64,000 bases of DNA from NCBI GenBank assembly GCA_004173475.1, contig SEBU01000001.1, positions 186,001 through 250,000 on the forward strand. The letters are read 5' to 3'. Positions within the stretch are counted from its first letter, which is position 1, and every line of letters begins with the position of its first letter. This stretch comes from Gammaproteobacteria bacterium (GTDB taxonomy: Bacteria; Pseudomonadota; Gammaproteobacteria; Pseudomonadales; Cellvibrionaceae). The translations under genes were made by a program, and so were the position numbers. Below the pieces are notes generated by a model, which was given only the letters and a program-made list of their open reading frames with translations, was not told where the DNA came from and searched no databases. Below are positions 18,474 through 28,700 of this stretch, one piece after another.

Positions 18474-19780
18474 TATTCATCTACCATCGTTAATAAAGAT
18501 TGATCGCGGCCAAAGAGCGCAGCCAAGCGCGGGAACAAATAATCGTGCACGGCCACTTCAGAAATTTGCTCCAAAAGTTCGTTAATAAAACCGAAACTCA
18601 TCATAACTCCAGCTTCAGTGCGCGACACGCCGCGGCTTTGCAAATAATAAAGTGCAGTTGCATTTAACTGGCTAACGGTTGCGCCGTGCGCGCATTTTAC
18701 ATCGTCAGCATAAATTTCTAGCTCAGGCTTGGTGTTAACTTCCGCCTTGTTTGATGTGAGCAAATTTTTATTACTTAACTCAGCTAAGGTTTTCTGTGCA
18801 TCTTTATGGATATAGATTCGGCCATTAAAAATGGCTTGCGCTGAATCCGCAATAATTCCACGGAACACTTCGCTAGTAGTGCAATTCGGCACCCAGTGCT
18901 GAACATTGCTGTGGTAATCAACCATTTGATTATTGCGAGGTAGATATACCCCTTGTAAATTCAATTCCGCGCCTAGGCCGCGATGATTAATTTGATAATC
19001 AATGCGCTTTAATTTGCTTCCCAACGCCAAGGTAAAACCACGCATGCGCGCATTGCGCAGCAAATTGACATGCACTGCACCCAAATGCTGAATATTTTCT
19101 TCTTCCATATTTAAACGGTAGTGTTGGAGCTGCGCATTATCACCAATAACAATTTCCGTAAGCGCATTAACAACACTATTTTGTTGTTCAGATGTGGAGA
19201 CAAAATGCTCAATAATTTCAGCATTCGCTGAATCTTCCAATACGACCAACAGCCGCTGATTTACAGATAATGTTTGCTCGCCCGGAGTAGAAATCTGCAC
19301 CACATAAACAGGCAGCTCTAATTTCTGATTACGCGGCACATGCACTAATATTCCATCATCTAACCAAGCACTATTGAGCGTCGCGAATAAATGTTGGGGA
19401 CCATCAACTACTTTATCCAAATGTTGCTCGATTACTTTTTGCTGCGCTAGATTCGCTTGTGAAAAACGAACAATATTTTCAGGAAAATTAGATGAATTAG
19501 CTGCATCAAAAACGCCATTTACAAATACCAAACGGATTGCATCTACATCGATGAATTCAACTTCGCTTTTCCAATCAGTATTAGCGGCTGAATTATTTAC
19601 TAAGGTTAAGGACGTTTTTTGCAAGGAAGCAAGCGATGTATATTTCCAATGCTCAGTCTTCCGCGTTGGCCACTGCACATTCTGCCAGTCATTCGCCGCC
19701 TGAGAACGCAAAGCCGCCAGCCACGCTGGGCTTTTTTGTTGCGAAGCAAGGATTAAAGCTTGTTGCTGGAAATCGGCCAT
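18473..19780 (-). CDS. sufD: Fe-S assembly scaffold subunit SufD
   Basis: Paralogue of SufB that forms the SufBC2D scaffold complex. 435 residues from the ATG at 19780 (MADFQQQAL), which lies one base after the sufC stop and behind GGAGAGGCGG; the longer open frame runs back into sufC. Right-handed beta-helix core with the characteristic RGIIADSAQAIFNGRIY and KCAHGATV segments; the histidine of the latter is the conserved site at the SufB-SufD interface. Confidence 0.95.
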   Translation of the reverse strand: MADFQQQALILASQQKSPAWLAALRSQAANDWQNVQWPTRKTEHWKYTSLASLQKTSLTLVNNSAANTDWKSEVEFIDVDAIRLVFVNGVFDAANSSNFPENIVRFSQANLAQQKVIEQHLDKVVDGPQHLFATLNSAWLDDGILVHVPRNQKLELPVYVVQISTPGEQTLSVNQRLLVVLEDSANAEIIEHFVSTSEQQNSVVNALTEIVIGDNAQLQHYRLNMEEENIQHLGAVHVNLLRNARMRGFTLALGSKLKRIDYQINHRGLGAELNLQGVYLPRNNQMVDYHSNVQHWVPNCTTSEVFRGIIADSAQAIFNGRIYIHKDAQKTLAELSNKNLLTSNKAEVNTKPELEIYADDVKCAHGATVSQLNATALYYLQSRGVSRTEAGVMMSFGFINELLEQISEVAVHDYLFPRLAALFGRDQSLLTMVDE

Positions 19781-19781
19781 T

Positions 19782-20531
19782 TTATACCGCCTCTCCTTCG
19801 AGCCATGCATAACCTTTTTCTTCAAGCTCCAGCGCTAAATCTTTTCCGCCTGTTTTTACAATACGGCCATTAGCTAACACGTGAACATAATCAGGGACAA
19901 TGTAGTCAAGCAAGCGTTGATAATGCGTAACTACAATAAAACTGCGATCTGGAGAGCGCATTGCATTTACACCGTTTGCAACGACTTGCAATGCATCAAT
20001 ATCCAAACCTGAATCAGTTTCATCGAGGATACATAGTGTTGGTTCAAGCAACATCATTTGCATAATTTCATTACGCTTTTTCTCACCGCCAGAAAAACCT
20101 TCGTTCACACCGCGCTTCAAAAAAGTTGGATCGAGACTTACGCGCTTGCTGGTTTCGCGCGCGAGCTTCATAAATTCCACGGCAGATAATTCTGGTTGCC
20201 CGTGATATTTACGTTTTGCGTCTACGGAGGCTTTTAAAAATTCCATATTGCTAACACCAGGAATTTCTACCGGATATTGAAACGCTAAAAATAAACCTTC
20301 GCGAGCACGCTCTTCAATTTCCAATTCAAATAAATTTTTGCCTTTGAACTCAACTGTACCGCCAGTAACTTCGTAGCCTTGGCGGCCAGATAATACATTA
20401 CCAAGCGTACTTTTACCTGCGCCGTTTGGGCCCATAATGGCGTGAACTTCACCGGGGTTGATGGTGAGATTCAAACCTTTCAGGATGTCTTTTTCTTCTA
20501 CTTTGGCAAACAGGTTTTCAATACGTAACAT
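19782..20531 (-). CDS. sufC: Fe-S assembly ATPase SufC
   Basis: ABC-type ATPase that drives conformational change in SufBCD. 249 residues: Walker A GPNGAGKST, Q-loop FQYPVEIPG, signature FSGGEKKR, Walker B LCILDETDSGLD and the H-loop VVTHYQR. Unlike most suf operons it does not follow sufB closely: 382 bases of repeat-like sequence separate the two. Confidence 0.97.
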   Translation of the reverse strand: MLRIENLFAKVEEKDILKGLNLTINPGEVHAIMGPNGAGKSTLGNVLSGRQGYEVTGGTVEFKGKNLFELEIEERAREGLFLAFQYPVEIPGVSNMEFLKASVDAKRKYHGQPELSAVEFMKLARETSKRVSLDPTFLKRGVNEGFSGGEKKRNEIMQMMLLEPTLCILDETDSGLDIDALQVVANGVNAMRSPDRSFIVVTHYQRLLDYIVPDYVHVLANGRIVKTGGKDLALELEEKGYAWLEGEAV

Positions 20532-20913
20532 AAAGTTTTCAATCCGATAATTTTGGTCTAACGTGATATTTCACTGCTGTCATCTTCGCGTAGCGGGACT
20601 AAAGCACAATGTGCTTTGAACAGCCACAGGTTGGCCCGTAGGGCGAGCAAAGCGGGTAATCCAACTTTTGCTTACTTTCAAATATTTTGTTTCGCCTCTT
20701 GGCGAGCTTCTTTTCTTTGCTTCGCCAAAGAAAAGAAACCAAAAGAAAGGCGACTCATCTCACTCCTGATCCTGCGCGTTTCGAAAACTTGCTGTCGTTC
20801 CGGTGCGACATCCATGTTGCATCGTCACTAAAACAAACTTCCTGTTTGTTTTACACCAACTTTTCTCCAATGCTCGGGAGTTCGCATGAGAAGCTGGCCG
20901 ACGAATTAAATTT
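20532..20913. repeat. Hairpin-rich repeat-like spacer between sufB and sufC
   Basis: No gene in 382 bases. Three perfect hairpins are visible: AAAGCAC/GTGCTTT (20601-20617), TTCTTTTCTTTG/CAAAGAAAAGAA (20708-20737, six-base loop) and TAAAACAAAC/GTTTGTTTTA (20829-20853, five-base loop). The pyrimidine/purine segment around 20700-20755 resembles dispersed intergenic sequences that are often mis-annotated as small proteins in gammaproteobacteria (from memory, not searched). It interrupts an otherwise tight operon. Confidence 0.65.
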
Positions 20914-22350
20914 TTAGCCTACCGAACCTTCAAGGCTCACTTCCAATAATTTGCCGGCTTCTACAGCAAATTCCATAGGTAATTCTTTGAATACTTCTCG
21001 GCAGAAACCGTTCACGATCATAGATACTGCTTTTTCCGCGTCGAGGCCGCGTTGTTGGCAAAGGAATAGTTGGTCGTCGCTTACCTTTGAAGTCGTTGCT
21101 TCATGTTCAATGACAGCACTGGGATTTCTACTTTCGATGTAAGGAAAAGTATGTGCGCCGCATTTGTCGCCGATTAATAGCGAATCACACTGGGTGTAAT
21201 TACGCGCACCTTCGGCACCTGGATTCATGCGCACTAAACCGCGATAAGCGTTTGAACTTTTTCCGGCTGAGATGCCTTTGGAAATAATTGTTGAGCGCGT
21301 ATTTTTACCAATGTGAATCATCTTGGTGCCGGTATCGGCTTGTTGATAATTATTGGTAAGCGCTACGGAATAAAATTCGCCGACGCTGTTGTCGCCACGC
21401 AAAATACAGCTTGGATATTTCCACGTGACCGCAGACCCTGTTTCAACTTGCGTCCAGGAAATTTTTGCATTGGTGTGGCATACACCGCGTTTGGTAACAA
21501 AGTTGTAGATACCACCTTTGCCTTCTTCATTACCGGGGTACCAGTTTTGTACCGTAGAATATTTAATTTCAGCGTTATCTAACGCGATCAGCTCAACCAC
21601 CGCGGCGTGTAATTGATTTTCATCGCGCATGGGCGCGGTGCAACCTTCGAGATAACTTACGTGGGAGCCTTCATCGGCAATAATTAAGGTGCGCTCAAAT
21701 TGACCAGTGTTTTGTTCGTTAATACGAAAATAAGTGGACAACTCCATGGGGCAGCGAACACCTTTTGGAATGTACACAAAAGAACCATCCGAAAATACCG
21801 CGCAGTTCAGCGCCGCATAATAATTGTCTTTTTGTGGGACAACTGAGCCGATATATTTTTTTACCAACTCTGGGTATTTATGCACCGCTTCGCTGATCGA
21901 ACAAAAAATAACACCGGCTTCAAATAATTTTTCGCGGAACGTAGTGACAACCGAAACAGAATCGAAAACAACATCCATAGCAACACCAGCTAATGCGGCT
22001 TGTTCGTGCAATGGAATGCCAAGCTTTTCGTAAGTTCGCAATAATTCGGGGTCAACTTCGTCCAAGCTTTTTGGTTTTTCATCCATAGATTTCGGAGCGG
22101 AATAGTAAGAAACGGCTTGGAAATCTATATCGCTATATTTTACATGCGCCCATTCTGGCTCGGTCATTTCAAGCCAGGCTTCATAGGCTTTTAATCGCCA
22201 TTCCAACATCCACTCGGGTTCATTTTTTTTCGCGGAAATAAAGCGAATCACCTGTTCATTCAAACCAGGTGGTAAGGTCTCAGAAACGATATCCGTAGAA
22301 AAACCGGCAGCGTATTCTTTTCGGATGAGATGTTCGACTTGTTCAGACAT
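20914..22350 (-). CDS. sufB: Fe-S cluster scaffold SufB
   Basis: Main scaffold subunit on which the Fe-S cluster is assembled in SufBC2D. 478 residues, normal length. The beta-helix core carries [15 protein letters not shown] and [19 protein letters not shown]-type segments, and the C-terminal [18 protein letters not shown] holds the conserved cysteine used in sulfur transfer from SufE. It starts 26 bases after the IscS-type gene and is followed by a long repeat-like spacer before sufC. Confidence 0.97.
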   Translation of the reverse strand: MSEQVEHLIRKEYAAGFSTDIVSETLPPGLNEQVIRFISAKKNEPEWMLEWRLKAYEAWLEMTEPEWAHVKYSDIDFQAVSYYSAPKSMDEKPKSLDEVDPELLRTYEKLGIPLHEQAALAGVAMDVVFDSVSVVTTFREKLFEAGVIFCSISEAVHKYPELVKKYIGSVVPQKDNYYAALNCAVFSDGSFVYIPKGVRCPMELSTYFRINEQNTGQFERTLIIADEGSHVSYLEGCTAPMRDENQLHAAVVELIALDNAEIKYSTVQNWYPGNEEGKGGIYNFVTKRGVCHTNAKISWTQVETGSAVTWKYPSCILRGDNSVGEFYSVALTNNYQQADTGTKMIHIGKNTRSTIISKGISAGKSSNAYRGLVRMNPGAEGARNYTQCDSLLIGDKCGAHTFPYIESRNPSAVIEHEATTSKVSDDQLFLCQQRGLDAEKAVSMIVNGFCREVFKELPMEFAVEAGKLLEVSLEGSVG

Positions 22351-22376
22351 TGTCTTTACTTCTTCACAATTACTGC

Positions 22377-23585
22377 TTAACTGGAGGTGCGCAACAGTTT
22401 GGTAACTGTGCCGCGAATATGTTCAACTGCAAATTCAATTTCTTCACGTGTAGTATAACGCCCTACACTAAACCGAAGCGAAGCTTGCGCTTGGGTGTCA
22501 TTCAAACCAATAGCCTTCAATACATAACTAGGTGACATACTTGCCGAGTTGCAGGCTGATCCGCTCGATACGGCAAGATCACGCAATGACAAGAGCAACA
22601 TTTCACCATCAAAACCTTGCGCGCCATTGTTCGCGAAGGTGACATTTAAAATTCCACTGACACTTTTTGCGCAACCGCTGTTGCGCTTCACATTGGGTAA
22701 ATCGGCAATGCCGTGCCACAATAATTCGCGTAATTGCGATATACGCTCAGCATCATTCGACATTTCTGCTTGAGCAAGTTCGGCTGCTTCGCCCATGCCA
22801 ACACATTGATGCGTCGCTAAAGTACCTGAACGCATATTACGTTCGTGACCACCGCCGTGAATTTGTGCTGCGATTTTTACATCACTGGCACGCCGAACAT
22901 AAAGTGCACCAACACCTTTTGGACCATAAAATTTATGTGCAGATATAGACAACAAATCCACACCTAAATTTTTAACATCAACCGCAGTTTTTCCTACGCT
23001 CTGTGCGGCATCACTGTGAAATAAAATGCCACGTGGCTTGCAAATTTCACTAAGTGATTTGATATCATTGATACCACCCAACTCATTGTTAACCTGCATA
23101 ATACTGACTAAGAAAGTGTTATCTCTCAGTGCTGACTCAACATTCTCTGGCGTAATAATTCCTTCGTGATTAGGCAGCAAACGCGTAACCGAAAAACCCT
23201 TTTGCTCAAGCCAAGCAGCCGGATCAAGCACGGCTTTGTGTTCAATGGCGGATATAACAATGTGACCACCAGTTGAGTGTTGAGTGCGATAATTTTCCGC
23301 TACACCTTTCAAAGCGAGATTGTTTGCTTCTGTCGCTCCGCTCGTCCACACGACTTCGCGAGTGTCAGCTCCGATTAAATTCGCAATCTGAGCACGTGCA
23401 TTTTCAACTGCTTCTTCCGCTTGCCAACCGAACAAATGCGAGCGAGAAGCCGGATTTGCAAAATTTCCTTCCAGTGTTAAACACTCTGCCATTTTGGCAG
23501 CAACCTGCGGAGCCACCGGCGTGGTAGCGGCATAATCTAAATACACAGGTTTGCGGAAGGATGCTTGTGGAGAATTAAAAGTCAC
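22377..23585 (-). CDS. iscS: Cysteine desulfurase, IscS/NifS group I type
   Basis: PLP enzyme giving persulfide sulfur from cysteine. 402 residues. K218 in [10 protein letters not shown] is the PLP lysine; C345 in SGSACNSAS sits in the longer mobile loop of group I enzymes, unlike SufS encoded downstream. The first residues ([13 protein letters not shown]) match IscS. No iscU, hscBA or fdx follows, so sulfur probably goes to SufB and perhaps to tRNA thiolation by MnmA, whose gene is also in this window. The IscS label rests on group, not on proven equivalence. Confidence 0.9.
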   Translation of the reverse strand: MTFNSPQASFRKPVYLDYAATTPVAPQVAAKMAECLTLEGNFANPASRSHLFGWQAEEAVENARAQIANLIGADTREVVWTSGATEANNLALKGVAENYRTQHSTGGHIVISAIEHKAVLDPAAWLEQKGFSVTRLLPNHEGIITPENVESALRDNTFLVSIMQVNNELGGINDIKSLSEICKPRGILFHSDAAQSVGKTAVDVKNLGVDLLSISAHKFYGPKGVGALYVRRASDVKIAAQIHGGGHERNMRSGTLATHQCVGMGEAAELAQAEMSNDAERISQLRELLWHGIADLPNVKRNSGCAKSVSGILNVTFANNGAQGFDGEMLLLSLRDLAVSSGSACNSASMSPSYVLKAIGLNDTQAQASLRFSVGRYTTREEIEFAVEHIRGTVTKLLRTSS

Positions 23586-23623
23586 GCAAATTTCTCACGA
23601 GGTAAACTGGAAATATCAAAATA

Positions 23624-24112
23624 CTACAAGATCTCACTGACGATTATGTGGTTCTCTGGCCTAACGCCAGTGTGTAAACGACTATCCTGACGCTCTTTCA
23701 CAGCCTGAATTTCGCCACGTGCAACCAAATCTGCCAAGCTTATGTCGCTTAAAAAACGATGAATCTGATCACTCAGGTTTTCCCATAAATGGTGGGTCAA
23801 ACAAACCTCGCCCTCATGACAATTACCCTTACCTTCGCAGCGGGTTGCATCAAGCGACTCGCTGACTGCATCAACGACCTGGGCTACAGAAATTTGAGCA
23901 GTGCTAACAGAAAGACGGTACCCACCACCCGGACCGCGAACACTTTGTACGAGGTTACATTGACGAAGACGGGCAAAAAGCTGCTCAAGGTAAGAGAGCG
24001 ATATCCCTTGTCGCGCAGATATATCCGCCAAACTCACCGGCCCTTTGTCCGTATGAAGCGCTAAATCCAGCATGGCAGTAACCGCGTAACGCCCTTTGGT
24101 GGTCAGTCGCAT
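23624..24112 (-). CDS. iscR: Fe-S responsive transcription regulator IscR
   Basis: Rrf2-family repressor that senses cellular Fe-S status by binding a 2Fe-2S cluster. 162 residues: winged-helix start [18 protein letters not shown], and cluster ligands C92, C98, C104 with H107 (CEGKGNC...CLTH), all conserved. First gene of the operon, 38 bases before the desulfurase; a type 1 IscR site lies about 45 bases upstream, so negative autoregulation is expected. Confidence 0.96.
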   Translation of the reverse strand: MRLTTKGRYAVTAMLDLALHTDKGPVSLADISARQGISLSYLEQLFARLRQCNLVQSVRGPGGGYRLSVSTAQISVAQVVDAVSESLDATRCEGKGNCHEGEVCLTHHLWENLSDQIHRFLSDISLADLVARGEIQAVKERQDSRLHTGVRPENHIIVSEIL

Positions 24113-24156
24113 AGGAATATTCCGGGGTAGTTGATATGCGTGAGATCGAAATCGCT

Positions 24157-24181
24157 ATATCCGAGCATTTTACTCAACTAT
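24157..24181 (-). promoter_or_regulatory. Predicted type 1 IscR binding site
   Basis: On the minus strand this 25-base site fits the published E. coli type 1 IscR consensus, as I recall it, at 21 of 25 positions (outer ATAGTTGA and GATAT ends match). The TTGAGT inside it could serve as a -35 element for iscR. Confidence 0.75.
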
Positions 24182-24234
24182 TACAAGTTTTCCAACGCCT
24201 AATAATTAAGGGGGGTTATTTCCGGAGGGGCGAA

Positions 24235-25068
24235 TCAAGGTTTCGGATCAGAATCGCCCGATTTAGCAGCTTCTCGCAAAGCGTCTATATCGGATGCAAT
24301 TCCTAACCTGCCGACAACTTTACCGGTGTAGTAAACATAATTTTGCACGGCTGTTAATACACCTCGGAGGATATTGAGCTCCATCTGATCCATTCGCACA
24401 CGGTTATACATGCGACGTAAACGGGTCATAGTTTGTTTGGGGTTTTCAGGGTCCAGAAAGCCAAGCTGCACAAGGGTTTGCGCCAAGTGCTCGTAATAGT
24501 TTTCCAAGGCGCCTGAATCCGCTGGAGGCATATCCCACGCGTGGTTAGGCAGCGTTTTTCCTTCTGTATCTTTCAAAAACGCCATTCGAATTTCGTAGCA
24601 AATCACCTGAACTGCAGTAGCTAAATTAAGCGATGAATATTCTTCGTTAGCCGGAATATGAACGTGATAATTACATTTATGCAGCTCTTCGTTCGTCAAA
24701 CCGCGATCTTCACGGCCGAATAGAACCGCCACTTCATGCTGCCCTGCTTCCGTCCATAAATTTTCGCCACACTCGCGCGGATCAAGTAACGGCCAGGGAA
24801 TACGTCGTTCACGAGCACTTGTGCCTACCACTAACGAACAATCACTGATGGCTTCATCCAGGGTTTCAACCACAATCGCATTGTCCAATACGTCCGTTGC
24901 GCCTGCAGAGCGCCAGATTGCTTTATCAGATGGATATTCCTTAGGCGCTACTAAATACAACCGGGAGAGCCCCATATTTTTCATCGCGCGGGCTGCACCT
25001 CCTATGTTGCCAGGATGTGTCGTGTTTACAAGAACGATGCGGATGTTGGAAAAATTAGCAGAAGACAT
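24235..25068 (-). CDS. trmJ: tRNA (cytidine/uridine-2'-O-)-methyltransferase TrmJ
   Basis: SPOUT-class enzyme that 2'-O-methylates position 32 of several tRNAs. 277 residues from the ATG at 25068 (MSSANFSNIRIVLV); the open frame begins 14 codons earlier without family support. The SpoU-type motifs NTTHPGNIGGAARAMKNMG, ALLFGREDRGLTNEE-like (VLFGREDRGLT) and SSLNLATAVQV are present. It lies upstream of iscR on the same strand, a neighbourhood shared with many gammaproteobacteria; suhB is not divergent from it here. Confidence 0.94.
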   Translation of the reverse strand: MSSANFSNIRIVLVNTTHPGNIGGAARAMKNMGLSRLYLVAPKEYPSDKAIWRSAGATDVLDNAIVVETLDEAISDCSLVVGTSARERRIPWPLLDPRECGENLWTEAGQHEVAVLFGREDRGLTNEELHKCNYHVHIPANEEYSSLNLATAVQVICYEIRMAFLKDTEGKTLPNHAWDMPPADSGALENYYEHLAQTLVQLGFLDPENPKQTMTRLRRMYNRVRMDQMELNILRGVLTAVQNYVYYTGKVVGRLGIASDIDALREAAKSGDSDPKP

Positions 25069-25708
25069 GGTTGGCGCCTCGACAAATACCTGAGGCCTTG
25101 TAAGCGGCACTCAAAAGGCGCGCAGTGTAACAAAAGCGACTATCAAACGCAGCCTGCACGCGGGATTTTGTAAAGTGTTCAACCTTGATCCATGCTAATC
25201 GAAAAGAGTGTAACAAGGGGCCACACGTCAATATTTCACCAGCAATTAACCCGGAAGACTCAAAAAGGCTAAACCGACATTTTTACGACGCAACTCGAGC
25301 GCGATCTTATCAATGCTCACGCTTTCTTCCTGCAAAAAAATCGATGCAAACTTTAAAATAAAAAGCGTTCCAATTATCGCAAAACATATTGCTATAGACG
25401 TAAATTAAAAAATTCGAAAAATAATTAGCTCAATTTTTATCTCACTGCAATTACAAATCATTACAGCAAAATAGTCGCCTAAACATTTGAAATATAATTT
25501 GTTTTCTAACTTTCTGTACTATTTTACAAGAGGTTATACACTTACTATTGCGCGACTTGATCAGCCCAAACGTTCCTATAAGCAGACAAATAGCGCGAAA
25601 TAAATTGAGCGAAAACTTAAACGAATAAGCGATTGAACAGCGCAATAAGCAGGTGCATTAACAGATGCGTGTAGAGACGCCAAAAATACGTGTTTTTGAT
25701 TTCAAGAT
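25069..25708. other. Long AT-rich intergenic region
   Basis: 640 bases between the divergent trmJ and kinase genes. No convincing gene: the only open frame (25451-25645, minus) has no ribosome site or recognisable sequence. A perfect -10 hexamer TATAAT occurs at 25493-25498 on the plus strand but with no clear -35. The promoters of both neighbours must lie here. Confidence 0.5.
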
Positions 25709-28700
25709 ATGGAAACGAAGTTGGGCATGAAAGCGCAAGAAAAAGTTTTGCAAGTTATTACCGTTAAGGCTCCTCCGGCGGTATATCTTTTCGCCTCGCT
25801 ATTATGCTTGTTGGCCATTTTTGTAATATTCGTGTGGCATTACCCACTAGTGTTTAAAACGCATCGTGCCGCTATTACTCTTACCGCTTACAACACCGCC
25901 ATTTGCCTCGGCTTTTCCGGCTTGGGCTTGTTTACTCTTATTTATAAAAAACTTTGGCTAACACGAATATTTGCGGTGTTTATAGCAATTTTAAGTGGAC
26001 TCAATCTGGTTGAGTTATTTAGTCAGCATTATTTCAATGTAAATTTTTGGTTTTTAAAAAATTCTTACGCCGCTGGTAGCGTGGGCTTAATGTCACCCAC
26101 CACAGCGATTTGTTTGATTTTAATGAGTTTGTCACTATTTTTATTAAGCTGGCCACGAAATGCTTTTATTATCCCCATCGTATTCCTCAACATAGCGGCA
26201 CTCACAATCGCACTAATTGCCATTTTGGGTCATGGAGCAGGCATTGTTCCTGCTTTTGTTTGGCTAGGCATTAAAATGGCAATTCAAACTGCCTTGGCAA
26301 TATGTTTGTTTTCACTCGCGACTCTCATCTTGCTAGGTCGTGTCGCGGTAGAAGCATTTAATGAGCTAAATTTTTTTAATCGCATTGTTGTCGGGTTTGG
26401 CTTTATGTCGACCCTTGTAATTGCGATTGGCTCCATCGCTTTTATGCAAATCCATACCGTATCTGCAATTACTCACAAGCTCTATGAAAGCCCCACTCAA
26501 ATTAATAATGCGTCCTTTCGTATTAAGTCTGAAATCAACCTGATCAATCGGCATTTGAAAAATTTTGCGATCCAACCGGAGTTGTTTAAAAATCAGAACA
26601 TTTCTGAAGAACTCGACAGAGCCGAATTTAACATCCATCAAGATTTGGCATTCATTCAAAAAATTGACCCAAAGCTTGCCGCAGAAGTTGATGAGCTTTC
26701 ACGGGGATTTATTCTCTGGAAACAATATGTGCTTGAATCCTGTGAGATTCTAGCTAACAACGATGTAAATACTTTTTCGGCACGCACAATTCATAACGGG
26801 CAAGAACAATTACAGGCGTTCGAATCCGTTTTAGATCGAATTGGCTTTCAAGCGCAGAAACAAACAACCGAATTAAATAATTCTATTCAAATCACGGAAA
26901 ATGATGCAAAGAAGCTTGTTGTGGTTATTGTTATAGGATTTCTAATCATAGGCGCAACGGTTGCGAGCTTGATTACACGAAGCCTTACCAACCAATTGCA
27001 AAAAATAAAAGATGCCATGCTCGCACTTGCCAATGAAAATCTTACTGACACTATTCCATTTTTAGATCATCCCAAGGAAATTGGTGACATGGCAAGAGCA
27101 CTGAACGTTTTTAGGGAAAACGTTAGTGCCCGTAGGGAATTAGAGACTCGCCTACAACAAGTGATCGAAAGCATGCCCAACGGTATCATCATGGTAAATA
27201 ATTTGGGAATGATTGAGATAGTTAACGCCCAAGCTGAAAAAATATTTGGTTACGAACGCAATGAGCTCATAGGAAATCCTATTGAGAAATTGATCCCACA
27301 AAATATTGCTAAAACCCATCCTTCTTACCGTGCAAATTTTTTCCAGAATCCTTCACCCCGAGTCATGGGCGCTGGACGCGAACTTTTTGGATTGCATCGC
27401 AACGGTAGTGAAATTCCAATTGAAATAGGTCTAGCGCCTGTCGATAGCAAAGATGGAATGAAAGTACTCGCATCTGTTGTTGATATTACCGAACGTCGCA
27501 ACTCAACCCTTGCTTTAAATGAAAGCCGTGAACGACTCGAATTAACTACACGAATAAATCAAATAGGCGTATGGGAATATATTGTTGATGAAGGAAGACT
27601 CATATGGAATAACGCCATGTTTGAAATTTACGGACTCGATAGAGGTTCTTTTAACAATACTTATGTTGCATGGAGACAGTGCGTACATCCAGACGACATT
27701 AAAGCAGTGGAAAAATCATTTAATGAATCGATTGCAGCGCTGACACCCTTCTCAAGCAAATTCCGTATTATTCAACCGGACGGAACTATTAAGCATGTAA
27801 ATGTGAAAGCAAAAGTCGATCGTCAAGCTGGCAATCAACAATTGCGCATGTTAGGCACTAATATAGATGTGACGCGTGAAGAAATGGCACTTGCGAGAAT
27901 CCACACTTTGGAAGCGCTGCGATCCGCAATTGTAGAATTTTCCGACGACGCCATCATCAGTAAAACGCCGACTGGAATTATCACCAGTTGGAACCTCGGC
28001 GCAAAAAATATGTTCGGTTACAGCGCAGAAGAAGCGATAGGAAAACCCATCACAGAATTACTCTTTCCGCCTCACTTAGCGTATGAAGAAAATATGCTGT
28101 TAGAGAAGGTGAATGCCGGGGTTGAAATCAAGCACTTTGAAACCTTAAGAAAATGCAAGAATGGCGAGCTCATTAACGTATCCATAACTCTTTCGCCGAT
28201 CAAAGATCCCTTGGGCAATATCGTAGGTATCTCTGCCATCAAGCGTGACATTAGTGCGGCAATTAGAGCTGCGGACATGTTATCGAGTCGGAAATTTGAA
28301 TTAGAAAAAATTAATGATGAGTTACAAAAAAGCAATAAAGAGCTGGAAACTTTCGCTTATGTAGCGTCCCACGATCTTAAATCTCCATTACGTGGAATCG
28401 CGCAACTATCAACGTGGATTGAGGAAGATCTAGCAAGCGGCGAGACTGAGGCGGTAAGGGGTCATGCTGATCTCTTACGTAATCGCATAAAACGCATGGA
28501 AAAGCTGCTAGATGATTTATTGCTTTTCTACCGCGCGGGAAAAACGGAAGGCGAATTAACGCGCGTTGATATGAATTTTATGGTTAGCGAAATATTTGAA
28601 ATACAAAACAATAAACCCGGCCTGCGTTTACGTATTAACAACACCCTGCCTACGCTCGATACTTTCAATACGCCGCTGGAACTTGTTATTAGAAATTTTT

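Noticed and set aside
20616-20917. Two overlapping open frames on the plus strand between sufC and sufB
   Set aside because: They translate a hairpin-rich repeat (KKETKRKA-type peptides), a known source of false proteins; no ribosome site.
25451-25645. 64-codon frame on the minus strand in the trmJ-kinase gap
   Set aside because: AT-rich, no ribosome site, no recognisable sequence.
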